64,000 nucleotides of DNA from CAZHNW01 sp942491575 (GCA_942491575.1 CALOBT010000031.1:992001-1056000), one strand, 5' to 3'; counted from the stretch's first letter, positions 25,747 through 35,176 are shown. A program made the numbers and translations. The notes: generated by a model from the sequence alone, not told the origin.

Positions 25747-27264
25747 ATGAAAAAACTACTGTTTTTCCTGGCTGTGGTTCTGACTGTTTCATTTCTGGCT
25801 ATTACCGATGGGATTTCAGGTCCGACAATTATCCGCGACAACCGGGTAACGGATCTGGCAACAACACCGGTTCTTGGCAGGGGTTATTCCGTGGGCACCA
25901 ATACCTATCAATCAACTTGTCTGAAAAAAGTAACACTGACGGAGCCTTCATATGACATGCAGTATTATTTTGAATCAATTGAAGATTCCGGTGCCGAGAA
26001 AAAATCGAAAACATTCAGTTATAACGAATCGACCAGCACCTCCTATAAAAAATCAAAGAGCTGGAGTTTTTTCGGTTTTGGCAAGAAGAGTTCCTATTCA
26101 AGGAAAAGCACCCTTGACCGCTCATCTGAATCTACGGTTATTGACGGCGTTACCTGGTATAATCATGATATTTTTGCCACCATCGATCTTTATTCCTATT
26201 ATGCCTCCGTTGACGAATCACAGTCCAAAATGAGCGACTCCGCAGTGAAGCTGCTTCAGGCCAAGGACCTTCCGGGATTTTTCAGCAGCTGCGGTCCCTA
26301 TTATGTGCGCTCAATTGGAAGGAAGGCCCGTTTTATTTCAAAATTCACCTACCGCTCAAAAGAACGTACAAGGGATACTTCCTTTGAAAGTAAACTCAAG
26401 ACACAGGTACAATCCTTTTCAACCATGAGCAAAAAGGGGTGGGGAAGTTACCGCCGTAGTGAAGATACCAGCGCCTCCGAGGAAAAGGAATATAAGAGCA
26501 GTCTGAAATTCAATTCAGAGGCCAAGAGTAAGAGACTTATAATTACTACTGCAGCATTTGGCCTTGGTAAAAACGAACGCGCGACCCTCATCGCCTATGA
26601 TCTGGAAACATTCAGAAACTCACTTGCAGATGCATTTCGCTCCATGCAGAATCCACGGACTGGAAAGGTCTCCAGTATAGAAGTTGTTCCCTGGGTGGAG
26701 AATACGGAGTTTCAGGCACTGGTTGAGCTTGAAAAGGAAGTTGAAGCCCCGGCAGAAGAAAAGGAAGGGGTAAAGCCGAAAACTCTTCTACTATACGAAA
26801 AGAAATATATTCTTAACCTTAATGCGGAGTTCCTCATGGAGATTGAACGTGCCGATCGCAACATGATGAATATGTACTATAAGGCTCGTCTCTGCAGAAA
26901 AAATATCGACATGAACTGGAGCGATAATGGCAAACTGAAGGCGGAATTCGCCACCAGGAGAATTGAAAATCACCGTACAGGAGACAGTATGCTCCTCCAG
27001 GACCTTGATAAAGGTCTTACTGATGAGTTTATAGAAGGCCTCATAGAAAATGAACAGAAGTTTATGTACGGCCAGGTTCCCGGAAAAGGGGCAAAGGATC
27101 AAAAGCCCGGAGGTGCCACCGCCTGTATCAATGACATTCTCAAAAATGGTATTTTTAAGGTCAGCTACCGGAATCATCCGGCCTGTGTCGATCTGAAAAA
27201 ACAAATGGGTAATGTTGAAAACGATATGGTCAATGACCATTGCATGCCGGTTTTGGCGGATTAG
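25747..27264 (+). CDS. Secreted MACPF-like protein (paralogue E)
   Basis: A 505-residue family member with signal peptide (cleavage near ISG, residue 25) and an AGAAGG ribosome-binding site. It has the full motif series: TIIRDNRVTDLATTP, LGRGYSVGTNTYQSTC, SYYASVDES, FFSSCGPYYVRSIGR near 180, TTAAFGLGKNE, VVPWVEN and a final NDHCMP. Variable cluster 1 (about 80-140) is long, Ser/Lys-rich and contains SWSFFGFGKK, an aromatic patch flanked by charged residues as expected for a membrane-inserting hairpin tip. Cluster 2 has KKGWGSYRR. A Lys/Glu/Pro insert sits after the PW motif. It stands 101 bases after D and 265 before F, so it may have its own promoter. Confidence 0.65.
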   Translation: MKKLLFFLAVVLTVSFLAITDGISGPTIIRDNRVTDLATTPVLGRGYSVGTNTYQSTCLKKVTLTEPSYDMQYYFESIEDSGAEKKSKTFSYNESTSTSYKKSKSWSFFGFGKKSSYSRKSTLDRSSESTVIDGVTWYNHDIFATIDLYSYYASVDESQSKMSDSAVKLLQAKDLPGFFSSCGPYYVRSIGRKARFISKFTYRSKERTRDTSFESKLKTQVQSFSTMSKKGWGSYRRSEDTSASEEKEYKSSLKFNSEAKSKRLIITTAAFGLGKNERATLIAYDLETFRNSLADAFRSMQNPRTGKVSSIEVVPWVENTEFQALVELEKEVEAPAEEKEGVKPKTLLLYEKKYILNLNAEFLMEIERADRNMMNMYYKARLCRKNIDMNWSDNGKLKAEFATRRIENHRTGDSMLLQDLDKGLTDEFIEGLIENEQKFMYGQVPGKGAKDQKPGGATACINDILKNGIFKVSYRNHPACVDLKKQMGNVENDMVNDHCMPVLAD

Positions 27265-27529
27265 TGCCCTGACCGTGTAATTATTAACTGAATAGTAGAA
27301 TTTATGTTTCACTGTTAATTGGTATTCTTTCAGAAAAAGGCACAGTGCCGCTTCCTGTGAGTTTTTATTCAAACGGTGTGTGCACTGGCTTTAAAAATGA
27401 CAGTTGCCCCTGATTGCGGTATTTCAAAAATCAGGGAATTAAAAAAGTTTCAGACCGGCGCGGGGCCGGTGCGGTTGCGATATAGATGTGAAAAGTATGA
27501 TCTGAAAAAAAAATAAGGAGAAGTACTCA

Positions 27530-29107
27530 ATGAAAAAACAACTTACGATTTTGAGTTTGATGATTTTTGTTATGGCCATGTTTTCTGCCGTTTTGATTGC
27601 AGGGCCTACTGTAATCAGGGATAACCGGGTAACGGATCTTGCAACAACACCGGTACTGGGAAGGGGATATTCAATTGCCACCAATACCTATCAGTCAACC
27701 TGCCTGAAGGACGTGGTTATGACCGAACCTTCATATGACTTCACCTATACCTTTCAGGAAATGGATAGTTTTATGAAGGACAGTAGCAGTGAAACGAATA
27801 CCCTCACCAAGCTGGCAACCACATCATTTAGAAACTATCTGGTGAAAAAGGAAGTTGAATCCCAGAAGAAAAAGGGAACGGAAACAACAACTACGACCAA
27901 AGAGGTTACGAAGAAGCGCATTATTGCTACAATCGTTCTTGATTCATATTATGCATCTGTTGACGAAAGTAAGTCCCGACTCAGTGATACTGCGGGGCAG
28001 CTTTTGACCAATAATGATATACCCGGTTTCTTCAGCTCCTGCGGATCATACTATGTTCGTTCAATCGGAAGGAATGCAGTTTATGTCGCAGTCTTTGAAT
28101 TTGAAAGTGTAAGCGAAACCGAAGATAAAGACTTCGTGTACCAGCTTGAAACAGAAATTAAGAGTTTCAGAAAGAAAGTTGTAGATGAAGTCAAGACAAA
28201 GAGCAGCGGCTGGTGGTTATGGAAAAAACGTGAAACCACCCGTAAGAGAACAACAACCTGGGAAGAGGAAGCAGCACAGACTGAAGATTACGGTGAACAT
28301 GAAGATAAATTGCAGAAGGCTACTACTGATCGTAAACTGACCATTACCGCGTCAGCTTTTGGCCTGGGAAAAAACAAAAATGCCTCTCTCATCTCTTATG
28401 ATATTGCCACATTTAAGGCTGCCATCAGGGATGCCTTCCTGTCAATGCAGAATCCAAAGACAGGAAAGGTTACCAGGATTGAGGTGATACCATGGGTGGA
28501 GAATACCGATTTTCAGTCGCTGATAAAACTGGACAGTAAGCCTGAAGAAGTGAAGACAGTTACCATCGAAGGAAAAGAAGTCAAAAAGGAAGTTAAAAAA
28601 CTTCTTCTTTATGAAAAGAAAAAAATTCTCAACGAGAATGCAGAATTTCTCGCAGAGGTAGACCGTGCTGATCGGAATATGCTTAATATTTATTATAAGG
28701 CACGTCTCTGTCGTCAGCAAATTGATAACAAGTTTAAAAAGGAAAAGAAAATCAGGAAGGATTATGTAAAGCGTTACGTACGTAATAACAGGTACGAAAA
28801 GGCGGGAATCCAGCTGACTGCACTTGATAAGGCTCTTTCTTCGGAAAATATTAAAGCCTTGCTGAAGAACCACCGCGAATTTATGTACGGTGGCGGAAAC
28901 TGGGGGGGCGGTGCCGCAGCCTGTATGAACCAGATTATGAAACAGGGAATTTTCAGAGTCAGTTTCAGGGATATACCGGGCTGCATGACCCTTCAGGAAA
29001 AGCTTGCCAGTGCTGAGGATGAATTGATTGAAAATCACTGCATGCCGAAACTTTTTCATGATGGATTTGTTCCCGAGGATTCTAATGCACAGACAGAAGA
29101 AAAATAA
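27530..29107 (+). CDS. Secreted MACPF-like protein (paralogue F)
   Basis: A 525-residue family member with an AAGGAG ribosome-binding site and a signal peptide ending IAGP near residue 24. The conserved blocks are near-identical to E in the first 60 mature residues. FFSSCGSYYVRSIGR is near 170, TASAFGLGKNK near 280 and VIPWVEN near 315. Variable cluster 2 is expanded and contains SSGWWLWKKRETTRK followed by Thr- and Glu-rich sequence, again an aromatic patch bordered by basic residues. The C-terminal domain has a Gly-rich loop (YGGGNWGGG) before the AACMNQI cysteine and ends ENHCMP plus a short acidic tail. Confidence 0.65.
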   Translation: MKKQLTILSLMIFVMAMFSAVLIAGPTVIRDNRVTDLATTPVLGRGYSIATNTYQSTCLKDVVMTEPSYDFTYTFQEMDSFMKDSSSETNTLTKLATTSFRNYLVKKEVESQKKKGTETTTTTKEVTKKRIIATIVLDSYYASVDESKSRLSDTAGQLLTNNDIPGFFSSCGSYYVRSIGRNAVYVAVFEFESVSETEDKDFVYQLETEIKSFRKKVVDEVKTKSSGWWLWKKRETTRKRTTTWEEEAAQTEDYGEHEDKLQKATTDRKLTITASAFGLGKNKNASLISYDIATFKAAIRDAFLSMQNPKTGKVTRIEVIPWVENTDFQSLIKLDSKPEEVKTVTIEGKEVKKEVKKLLLYEKKKILNENAEFLAEVDRADRNMLNIYYKARLCRQQIDNKFKKEKKIRKDYVKRYVRNNRYEKAGIQLTALDKALSSENIKALLKNHREFMYGGGNWGGGAAACMNQIMKQGIFRVSFRDIPGCMTLQEKLASAEDELIENHCMPKLFHDGFVPEDSNAQTEEK

Positions 29108-29115
29108 AACTAATA

Positions 29116-29143
29116 ATCTGCTGCACCTTTTGGTGCGGCAGAT
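29116..29143 (+). other. Intercistronic hairpin between paralogues F and G
   Basis: A 12-bp stem with one mismatch (29116-29127 with 29132-29143) and a TTTT loop in the 59-base gap. No T run follows it, so it is more likely an RNA-stability or processing element than a terminator. Confidence 0.45.
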
Positions 29144-29166
29144 CATCAGATTATGAAGAAAAATAA

Positions 29167-30639
29167 ATGGCAGTAATAAATAAAAATTATTCATTTTTTG
29201 CACGGTCTCTTCTTCTGGCGGCGGGGCTTCTTCTGCTTCAGGTGGGAGGATCTTATGCACGGCCAACAGTAATTAAAGACGACCGAATAAGAGATCTCGC
29301 GTCGACACCGGTGCTGGGACGCGGGTATTCAATTGCCACAAATACCTACCAGTCGACATGTCTGACAAATGTAGTTGTTACCGAGCCGTCTTATGATTTT
29401 ACCTATATTTTCAAGTCTATTGAGCGAACTACAACAGGGGGCATTATCAGCCAGATGAACCCCGAATCATACACGGCTGAATTTGTGAATGAACTTTTGA
29501 AAAAATCCAAAAGGACCCGATTCCTGTCCAAAGCAGGTGAGGCTGTTCTCTATACCCACCGTATTATGGTGACCATTGACCTTCACTCATACTACGCCTC
29601 CCTTGATGAAGCCGCTGCAATTTTGAGTCCCTCCGCGGGAAGGCTTCTGACACAGAATGATATTCCGGGATTCTTCAGCAGCTGCGGGTCTTACTATATC
29701 CGGTCAATCGGAAGAAACGCAAAGTTCGTTGCCCTCTTTACATATATGACGAGGGAGCCCGTGAAGGATGAAGATTTCGAAAATGAAGTTGAACGGCAGA
29801 TAAACGGTTTCGCTAAAGATATTGCAACCAGTGTGGGAAGCAAGGCCACGACCCGTCCCCTCGATTACGAGTTTAAGAAGAAGGCTGGGGACAAAAAACT
29901 CACCATAACCTTTGCCGCCTTTGGCCTTGGGAAAAACGAAAAGGCTACTCTCATATCCTATGATATTGAATCCTTCAGGAAAGCCCTGAAGGATGCCTTC
30001 CTGGCGATGCAGAATCCACGTACCGGAAAGGTGAAAAACATCGAGGTCATACCCTGGGTGGAGAATACACAGTTCCAGGCCCTTATTAGACTCGGGAAAA
30101 AGACCGTTAAACCTGCAAAGGGTGAGGAAAAACCAAGGGAACTCCTCATGTATGAAAAAAAACAGATTCTGAACCTGAATGCTGAATTCCTTGCGGAAAT
30201 TGAACGGGTAGATCGCGGGATTCTTGAACTCTATTACAAGGCAAAGATTTGCCGCGATCACATTGATACAAACTGGAAATCCGGAGGCAGAACCGGAGCT
30301 ATAAAGGCAAATTTATTGAAAAGCCAGGTAGTCAATAATGATGGGGGGAAATCAATTCCCCTCTCGAAGTTGAACGGTTATCTGACAGAAGAACTCATTG
30401 AGGGAATCCTCGAACGTGAACGAAATTTTATGTATGGCGGCGGTGCAGGTAATGCCGGAGCCGCTTCCTGCATGAAGGAAATTATGAAGCAGGGTATATT
30501 TACGGTCCCTTACCGTGAGATCGAAGCATGCAGGCAGGTTCAGAAAAAACTACTTTCAACAAGTGATGAAATGATTGAAAACTACTGTATGCCGCGCATT
30601 GCGGATTTTACCGTAGAAGAAAAAAACAGGAAAAAGTAA
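29167..30639 (+). CDS. Secreted MACPF-like protein (paralogue G)
   Basis: A 490-residue family member. The signal peptide has a longer n-region than the others and ends near YARP, residue 32. Conserved blocks: TVIKDDRIRDLASTP, LGRGYSIATNTYQSTC, SYYASLDEA, FFSSCGSYYIRSIGR near 180, TFAAFGLGKNE, VIPWVEN and ENYCMP. Variable cluster 1 is mostly helical and basic rather than Ser/Thr-rich, and cluster 2 has no aromatic patch, so membrane-insertion properties may differ. The ribosome-binding site is weak. Paralogue H starts only 4 bases after its stop, so G and H are surely co-transcribed. Confidence 0.65.
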   Translation: MAVINKNYSFFARSLLLAAGLLLLQVGGSYARPTVIKDDRIRDLASTPVLGRGYSIATNTYQSTCLTNVVVTEPSYDFTYIFKSIERTTTGGIISQMNPESYTAEFVNELLKKSKRTRFLSKAGEAVLYTHRIMVTIDLHSYYASLDEAAAILSPSAGRLLTQNDIPGFFSSCGSYYIRSIGRNAKFVALFTYMTREPVKDEDFENEVERQINGFAKDIATSVGSKATTRPLDYEFKKKAGDKKLTITFAAFGLGKNEKATLISYDIESFRKALKDAFLAMQNPRTGKVKNIEVIPWVENTQFQALIRLGKKTVKPAKGEEKPRELLMYEKKQILNLNAEFLAEIERVDRGILELYYKAKICRDHIDTNWKSGGRTGAIKANLLKSQVVNNDGGKSIPLSKLNGYLTEELIEGILERERNFMYGGGAGNAGAASCMKEIMKQGIFTVPYREIEACRQVQKKLLSTSDEMIENYCMPRIADFTVEEKNRKK

Positions 30640-30643
30640 CGTC

Positions 30644-32041
30644 ATGAAACAGGTAAAAAAAGGCATTATACCGGTAATCGCAGGAATTATAATGTTTAGC
30701 GGCCTCTCCCTGATTGCGGGGCCCACCATCATCCGGGACAACCGTATCTTTGACCTGGCGGCAACACCGGCTCTCGGGAGGGGATATTCCCTCTCAACGA
30801 ATACCTTTCAGTCTACCTGTATGAAAGACGTAAAGATAACTGAACCCTCTTATGATTTTGATTATACCTTTGAAAGCATGGAACGTGAGTCTTCAACACA
30901 GAGGAAACGGACCGTTGGGGGGAGTCTTGATGTCAGTCATTCAATGTTTAATATCAAGACAAGCGGTTCTTCAACTACCGTGGAAGGGAAGACCCTTTAC
31001 TATCACAATATTCGCGTTGAAATCAATATGGATACCTACTATGCATCAGTCGATGAGAGTAAAAGTCTGCTCAGTGATGCGGCGAAGACACTTTTGTTGA
31101 ACAATGATATTCCGGGATTTTTTCACAGTTGCGGGAGCTACTACGTCCGTTCCCTCGGGAGAAATGCAAAATTCGTTTCGGTTTTTACCTATATGGATGA
31201 GAGTTCCAAGAGGAATAAAGAATTTGAATTGCAGCTTGAACTCGCCATAAAGGGATTTGGGGCACAGCTGATGTCCCTCATCGGTGGTGCCGGTGGTGGT
31301 GTTTCCGCCAATATAAAAAATTCCTTCGAATCGATGGCGCGGAAGAAAAAACTGACAATTACCACCAAGGCATGGGGATTGGGTAAAAGCAAGGGGGCAA
31401 CCCTCATTGCCTATGACCTTAAATCCTACAAGGATGCCATAAAGGATGCCTTTCTCTCCATGCAGAGTCCTATGACGGGACGTGTAACAACCATGGAGGT
31501 TATCCCCTGGGTTGAAAACGCCGCTTTTCAGAACTATATTAAACTGGAAGAGGACGTAGTAGATGATAAGAGCGGAGAGAAGCTGCTCCTCTATGAAAAA
31601 AAACATATACTGAACCTGAACGCGGAATACCTGGCCAGAATTGAGAGAACCGAGAGGCGTATGATAGATATTTATTACAAGGCCCTCATCTGCCGGCAGG
31701 TTATCAATGCCAACTGGAAAAGGGACGGCAAGTTTATCAAAGATGTTGCGGGCCTGCGTATTCAGAATAACCGAAACGCCGACACCATTAAATTAACGGC
31801 ACTGGATATGGAGCTGACCCAGGATAAAATTGACCAGCTCCTGAAGATTGAGAATGATTTCATGTATGCGAAAGATGGCGCCGCGGACTGTATGAAAAAA
31901 ATAATGAAGGGCGGAATTTTCAAAAAAAGCTGGCGTGATATTCCCGTATGCCGTAACCTGAGAAGCAAGTTTACCGCAACTGTAAATGAAACCATTGACG
32001 ATTACTGTATGCCAAGACTCGCTAAACCGGCAAATAAATAG
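30644..32041 (+). CDS. Secreted MACPF-like protein (paralogue H)
   Basis: A 465-residue family member and the last of the array. The signal peptide ends LIAGP near residue 26. Conserved blocks: TIIRDNRIFDLAATP, LGRGYSLSTNTFQSTC, RVEINMDTYYASVDE, FFHSCGSYYVRSLGR near 165, TTKAWGLGKSK, VIPWVEN and DDYCMP. Variable cluster 2 has a hydrophobic Gly-rich stretch (LMSLIGGAGGGVSAN), similar to the Gly run in A, and cluster 1 is Ser/Gly-rich. It is close to B and A over most of its length. The Cache-domain gene follows after 19 bases. Confidence 0.65.
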   Translation: MKQVKKGIIPVIAGIIMFSGLSLIAGPTIIRDNRIFDLAATPALGRGYSLSTNTFQSTCMKDVKITEPSYDFDYTFESMERESSTQRKRTVGGSLDVSHSMFNIKTSGSSTTVEGKTLYYHNIRVEINMDTYYASVDESKSLLSDAAKTLLLNNDIPGFFHSCGSYYVRSLGRNAKFVSVFTYMDESSKRNKEFELQLELAIKGFGAQLMSLIGGAGGGVSANIKNSFESMARKKKLTITTKAWGLGKSKGATLIAYDLKSYKDAIKDAFLSMQSPMTGRVTTMEVIPWVENAAFQNYIKLEEDVVDDKSGEKLLLYEKKHILNLNAEYLARIERTERRMIDIYYKALICRQVINANWKRDGKFIKDVAGLRIQNNRNADTIKLTALDMELTQDKIDQLLKIENDFMYAKDGAADCMKKIMKGGIFKKSWRDIPVCRNLRSKFTATVNETIDDYCMPRLAKPANK

Positions 32042-32060
32042 ATTTCCAGAGGACCTGATC

Positions 32061-32543
32061 ATGAAAAAGAGAAGCTTAACACTGATAATGATATTATCCC
32101 TCACCGTCACGGGATGGGGCATAACCCGATACCGTGTAGGGCAGGAGGAGTTCTGCACCAGGGAACAGCTGGTCTGTTTTGTGAAGGAAGCTGTCAGTTT
32201 TGCTAAAATTTACGGAAAGCGGGAGGCCTTCAGGGAGTTCAAGTATAAAAAGGGGCTTTATCATCGTGGAGAACTCTACATCTATGCCTATGACTACAAG
32301 GGGCATGTAGTGTCCCATGGAGAGAATCCCTCCCTCATTGGTAAAAATCTCTGGAACCTGAAGGACCCCAACGGAGTTTTGATAATTCAGGAGATGGTAA
32401 AAAAGGTCCGCCTCCGCGGCAAGGGGTGGCTTGAATTCTACTGGTTTCATCCCATTACCAGGAAAATAACGAAAAAGGTCGGATATTTCGAACGTGTTGA
32501 CGGATCCTGGTGGCTTGGATCCGGATATTATATTCAAAATTAG
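32061..32543 (+). CDS. Secreted single-Cache-domain protein
   Basis: A 160-residue protein. The ATG at 32061 has an AGAGGA ribosome-binding site and begins a signal peptide; an earlier in-frame start would overlap paralogue H. The mature part is an sCache_2-like ligand-binding domain (LYIYAYDYKGHVVSHGENPSLIGKN split over two strands, then GWLEFYWFHP and GSWWLGSGYY). Cache domains usually form the outer part of chemoreceptors; here there is no transmembrane or signalling module after it, so it is probably a free or periplasmic binding protein. It is the last gene of the MACPF-like array transcript. Confidence 0.75.
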   Translation: MKKRSLTLIMILSLTVTGWGITRYRVGQEEFCTREQLVCFVKEAVSFAKIYGKREAFREFKYKKGLYHRGELYIYAYDYKGHVVSHGENPSLIGKNLWNLKDPNGVLIIQEMVKKVRLRGKGWLEFYWFHPITRKITKKVGYFERVDGSWWLGSGYYIQN

Positions 32544-32560
32544 GATAAATATTTCGGAGG

Positions 32561-32920
32561 TTATTGCGTCAGGAGATCACTGTAATTTCTATTATTGAGG
32601 CTGTTGTCGTCTTTTTTGATGGGGGCGGGGGAAGTTGATTTTTCCGTCCCTTTTGTTTTTTTGCAGACGACATTAACTTCCTCTTTGAGGCAATCCGAAG
32701 AAAGTGAATTTTTCCGGACAGCAGATTCGCGGCTCAGAGCCCTGATTTTTGGCGCTTTTTTCCTGCTTCCTCCATGAATCTTCTTCTTTTTCTCAGGGGT
32801 ACCGGCTGTGGAGCCACTTTTGTCTTCCTCTATTATTGTTTTTTGACTTTTGCTGCCCCCTGAAAAGTAGTAGGCCCACCCGATAGAGAATAGAATCAGA
32901 ACAATAAAAATTTTTTTCAT
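32561..32920 (-). CDS. Small Lys/Ser-rich exported or membrane-anchored protein
   Basis: A 119-residue protein starting at an ATG with a TTGGAG ribosome-binding site. One hydrophobic segment (about residues 3-18) is followed by a low-complexity, highly basic and polar region with two cysteines near residues 76 and 84. I recognise no family. It lies convergent to the Cache-domain gene with only 17 bases between them. Confidence 0.4.
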   Translation of the reverse strand: MKKIFIVLILFSIGWAYYFSGGSKSQKTIIEEDKSGSTAGTPEKKKKIHGGSRKKAPKIRALSRESAVRKNSLSSDCLKEEVNVVCKKTKGTEKSTSPAPIKKDDNSLNNRNYSDLLTQ

Positions 32921-33244
32921 AGAAATTAACTCCAATGTTGCCGCATGGATTCATCTGTATCCTTTCTGTGTTTGCGAAATAGTATTAGATGCAGGAAAAC
33001 CGTCAATAGTAAAAAAGTATCAAAATAAACTATAAAAAATTTACTAATACAGAATTGAAAAAAGGAGTACATTTTTTTACAATGATTTGACAAAATTTTC
33101 AGCAAATTTATAGTTTGATTTAACTTTAGTTCGTCAATTAAATACAAATAGAGTGAACTGAAGGTTCTGGCCGCTCCTTTTGCGGCATATCATTTACTTG
33201 TAAGCAAAAATAGAAATTTTCTACAATAAAATCAGGAGGGCACC
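32921..33244 (+). other. Intergenic region with acyl-CoA dehydrogenase promoter
   Basis: A 324-base AT-rich divergent gap. It contains the promoter at 33087-33114 and a small 5-bp hairpin (GCCGC … GCGGC) near 33169-33185 in the leader. I see no coding frame. Confidence 0.5.
33087..33114 (+). promoter_or_regulatory. Promoter of the acyl-CoA dehydrogenase gene
   Basis: TTGACA at 33087-33092 and TATAGT at 33109-33114 with a 16-base spacer, giving a leader of about 120 bases. Confidence 0.6.
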
Positions 33245-35122
33245 ATGGCTGTTAATCCAATAGTTGATTCACGGGACGTTCGTTTTATCCTTTTCGAAAT
33301 GTTTGAAGTGGATAAATTGACGAAATATGAGAAATTCCAGGATTTCGATAAGGATACCTTTGATGAAGTTCTTAACCTTGCAGAAACCATTGCTGTAGAG
33401 CAGGTTTATCCCATAAATGCTGACGCTGATAAAAAGCACGCTCAGTATAATCCCGACACGAAAGAAGTTTTAATTCCTGAAGAATATTTTCCGGGACTTG
33501 ATGCATACTATGAAGCCGGTTTCATGGGCCTTTCCGTTGATCCGGAATTCGGCGGAATGGGAATGCCGGACTGTATCTACTATGCTGCGACGGATTATTT
33601 TACCGCGGCAAGTGTGGCCTTTTCAATGTATCCAATGCTGAGTGTCGGTGCATTTAACATGTATACCGCATTTATGCCTGATTCACCACAGAAGGAAGCC
33701 ATTATCGAAAAAATGATTACCGGTGAGTGGGGCGGATCAATGTGTCTCACCGAACCCGATGCCGGTTCTGATGTGGGGGCCCTGAAGTCAAAGGCAGTAA
33801 AAAATGATGATGGTACCTACTCTGTTTCCGGTCAGAAGATTTTTATTTCTTCAGGTGATAATAATTACTACAAGAACAATGTACACCCTGTACTTGCCCG
33901 TATAGAGGGCGACCCTGCAGGTACCAAGGGTATTTCAATTTTTGCAGTACCCAAGTTCAACATAAATGATGACGGTTCCCTCGGAGAACTGAATGATGTT
34001 GTCTGTTCCGGTATTGAACACAAAATGGGAATCACAGCTTCCGCAACCTGTACCCTCAACTTCGGTGATGAAAAGAACTGTAAGGGGGAATTGATGGGAG
34101 AAGAGCGAAAGGGTATGAAGATCATGTTCCAGATGATGAATGAAGCCCGTCTCTACGTGGGAAGCCAGGGAATGTCAGTTTCCAGTGCCGCCTACATGCA
34201 TGCAGCGACCTATTCAAAGAACCGTGTTCAGGGCAAGCATGTTTCTCAGATGATGAATCCCGATGCAGCTGGTGTTCCCATTATACAGCACCCCGATGTT
34301 AAGCGTATGCTGATCTCCATGAAGTCACGCGTCGAGGCAATGAGGGCTCTGACCTACTACCTCGGTCTCCAGACTGACATCGCTCATGTTGAAGAGGGAG
34401 AAGCCAAGGCAGAAGCAGCGGCCCTTCTTGAGTTCCTTATTCCAATCTGCAAGGCAGGAAATACCGACCAGTCATGGCTGGTGACGGGAGATGCAATCCA
34501 GTGTTACGGTGGTTACGGTTTCTGTACCGATTACCCCGTCGAGCAGTATGCCCGTGATGCCAAGATTCTTTCTCTCTATGAAGGAACCAATGGTATCCAG
34601 TCAATGGACCTTACCATGAGAAAACTTCTCATGAACAAGGACCAGTATAACTATGCAGTATTCAAGAAGCGAATTGTCCAGACTATTGAAGAGGCGAAGG
34701 CCGCCGGTGTTGCCGATAAGTACGGAGAGCACCTTGCAAAGGCAGTGGCTAAAATGGATGAAACCGTTGAATACCTGAAGAAGGCAATGGCAGAAGGCAA
34801 GTTCCTCACCATCTTTGCCAACGCTACTCCACTTCAGCAGGCTTTCTCAACCCTGACCTATGCCTGGATGCAGCTCTGGGGACTCGCGGTAGCTACTCCC
34901 AAGGCGAAAGAACTGATTGGCGATAAAAAGGGAGAAGAGCGTGAAGCATTCCTCAACGATAACATTGAAGCCGGTTTCTATAATGGCCGTGTCCTCTCTT
35001 CCCAGTTCTATGTCGGTGCTGAACTGCAGAAGTTCTACGGACAGGTTGAGTACATCTTAGCCGGTGAAGCTTCAGTAGAAAAGACTTCAGAATCTGTTTT
35101 CAACCAGACTCCTGAAGAGTAA
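33245..35122 (+). CDS. Acyl-CoA dehydrogenase, long (C-terminally extended) type
   Basis: A 625-residue FAD enzyme that oxidises acyl-CoA to enoyl-CoA. It is about 230 residues longer than medium-chain enzymes, the size of the FadE5-type subfamily with an extra C-terminal helical domain. The FAD and substrate signature CLTEPDAGSDVGALKS is near residue 165; the second signature (QCYGGYGFCTDYPVEQ … DAKILSLYEGTNGIQ) is near 418-455 and contains the expected catalytic Glu of YEGT. The gene is monocistronic, between a good promoter and a strong terminator. With the FadD homologue in this window it indicates fatty-acid beta-oxidation or the reverse pathway. Confidence 0.92.
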   Translation: MAVNPIVDSRDVRFILFEMFEVDKLTKYEKFQDFDKDTFDEVLNLAETIAVEQVYPINADADKKHAQYNPDTKEVLIPEEYFPGLDAYYEAGFMGLSVDPEFGGMGMPDCIYYAATDYFTAASVAFSMYPMLSVGAFNMYTAFMPDSPQKEAIIEKMITGEWGGSMCLTEPDAGSDVGALKSKAVKNDDGTYSVSGQKIFISSGDNNYYKNNVHPVLARIEGDPAGTKGISIFAVPKFNINDDGSLGELNDVVCSGIEHKMGITASATCTLNFGDEKNCKGELMGEERKGMKIMFQMMNEARLYVGSQGMSVSSAAYMHAATYSKNRVQGKHVSQMMNPDAAGVPIIQHPDVKRMLISMKSRVEAMRALTYYLGLQTDIAHVEEGEAKAEAAALLEFLIPICKAGNTDQSWLVTGDAIQCYGGYGFCTDYPVEQYARDAKILSLYEGTNGIQSMDLTMRKLLMNKDQYNYAVFKKRIVQTIEEAKAAGVADKYGEHLAKAVAKMDETVEYLKKAMAEGKFLTIFANATPLQQAFSTLTYAWMQLWGLAVATPKAKELIGDKKGEEREAFLNDNIEAGFYNGRVLSSQFYVGAELQKFYGQVEYILAGEASVEKTSESVFNQTPEE

Positions 35123-35176
35123 GGATACAAAAACCGCTTAACGCGGAGAATTATAAAACTATCTTAGAAGTAACGG

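Noticed and set aside
28442..29266. Open minus-strand frame of 274 codons across paralogue F
   Set aside because: It lies opposite a conserved coding sequence, has no family motif and no good start signal; long antisense frames arise easily in this codon usage.
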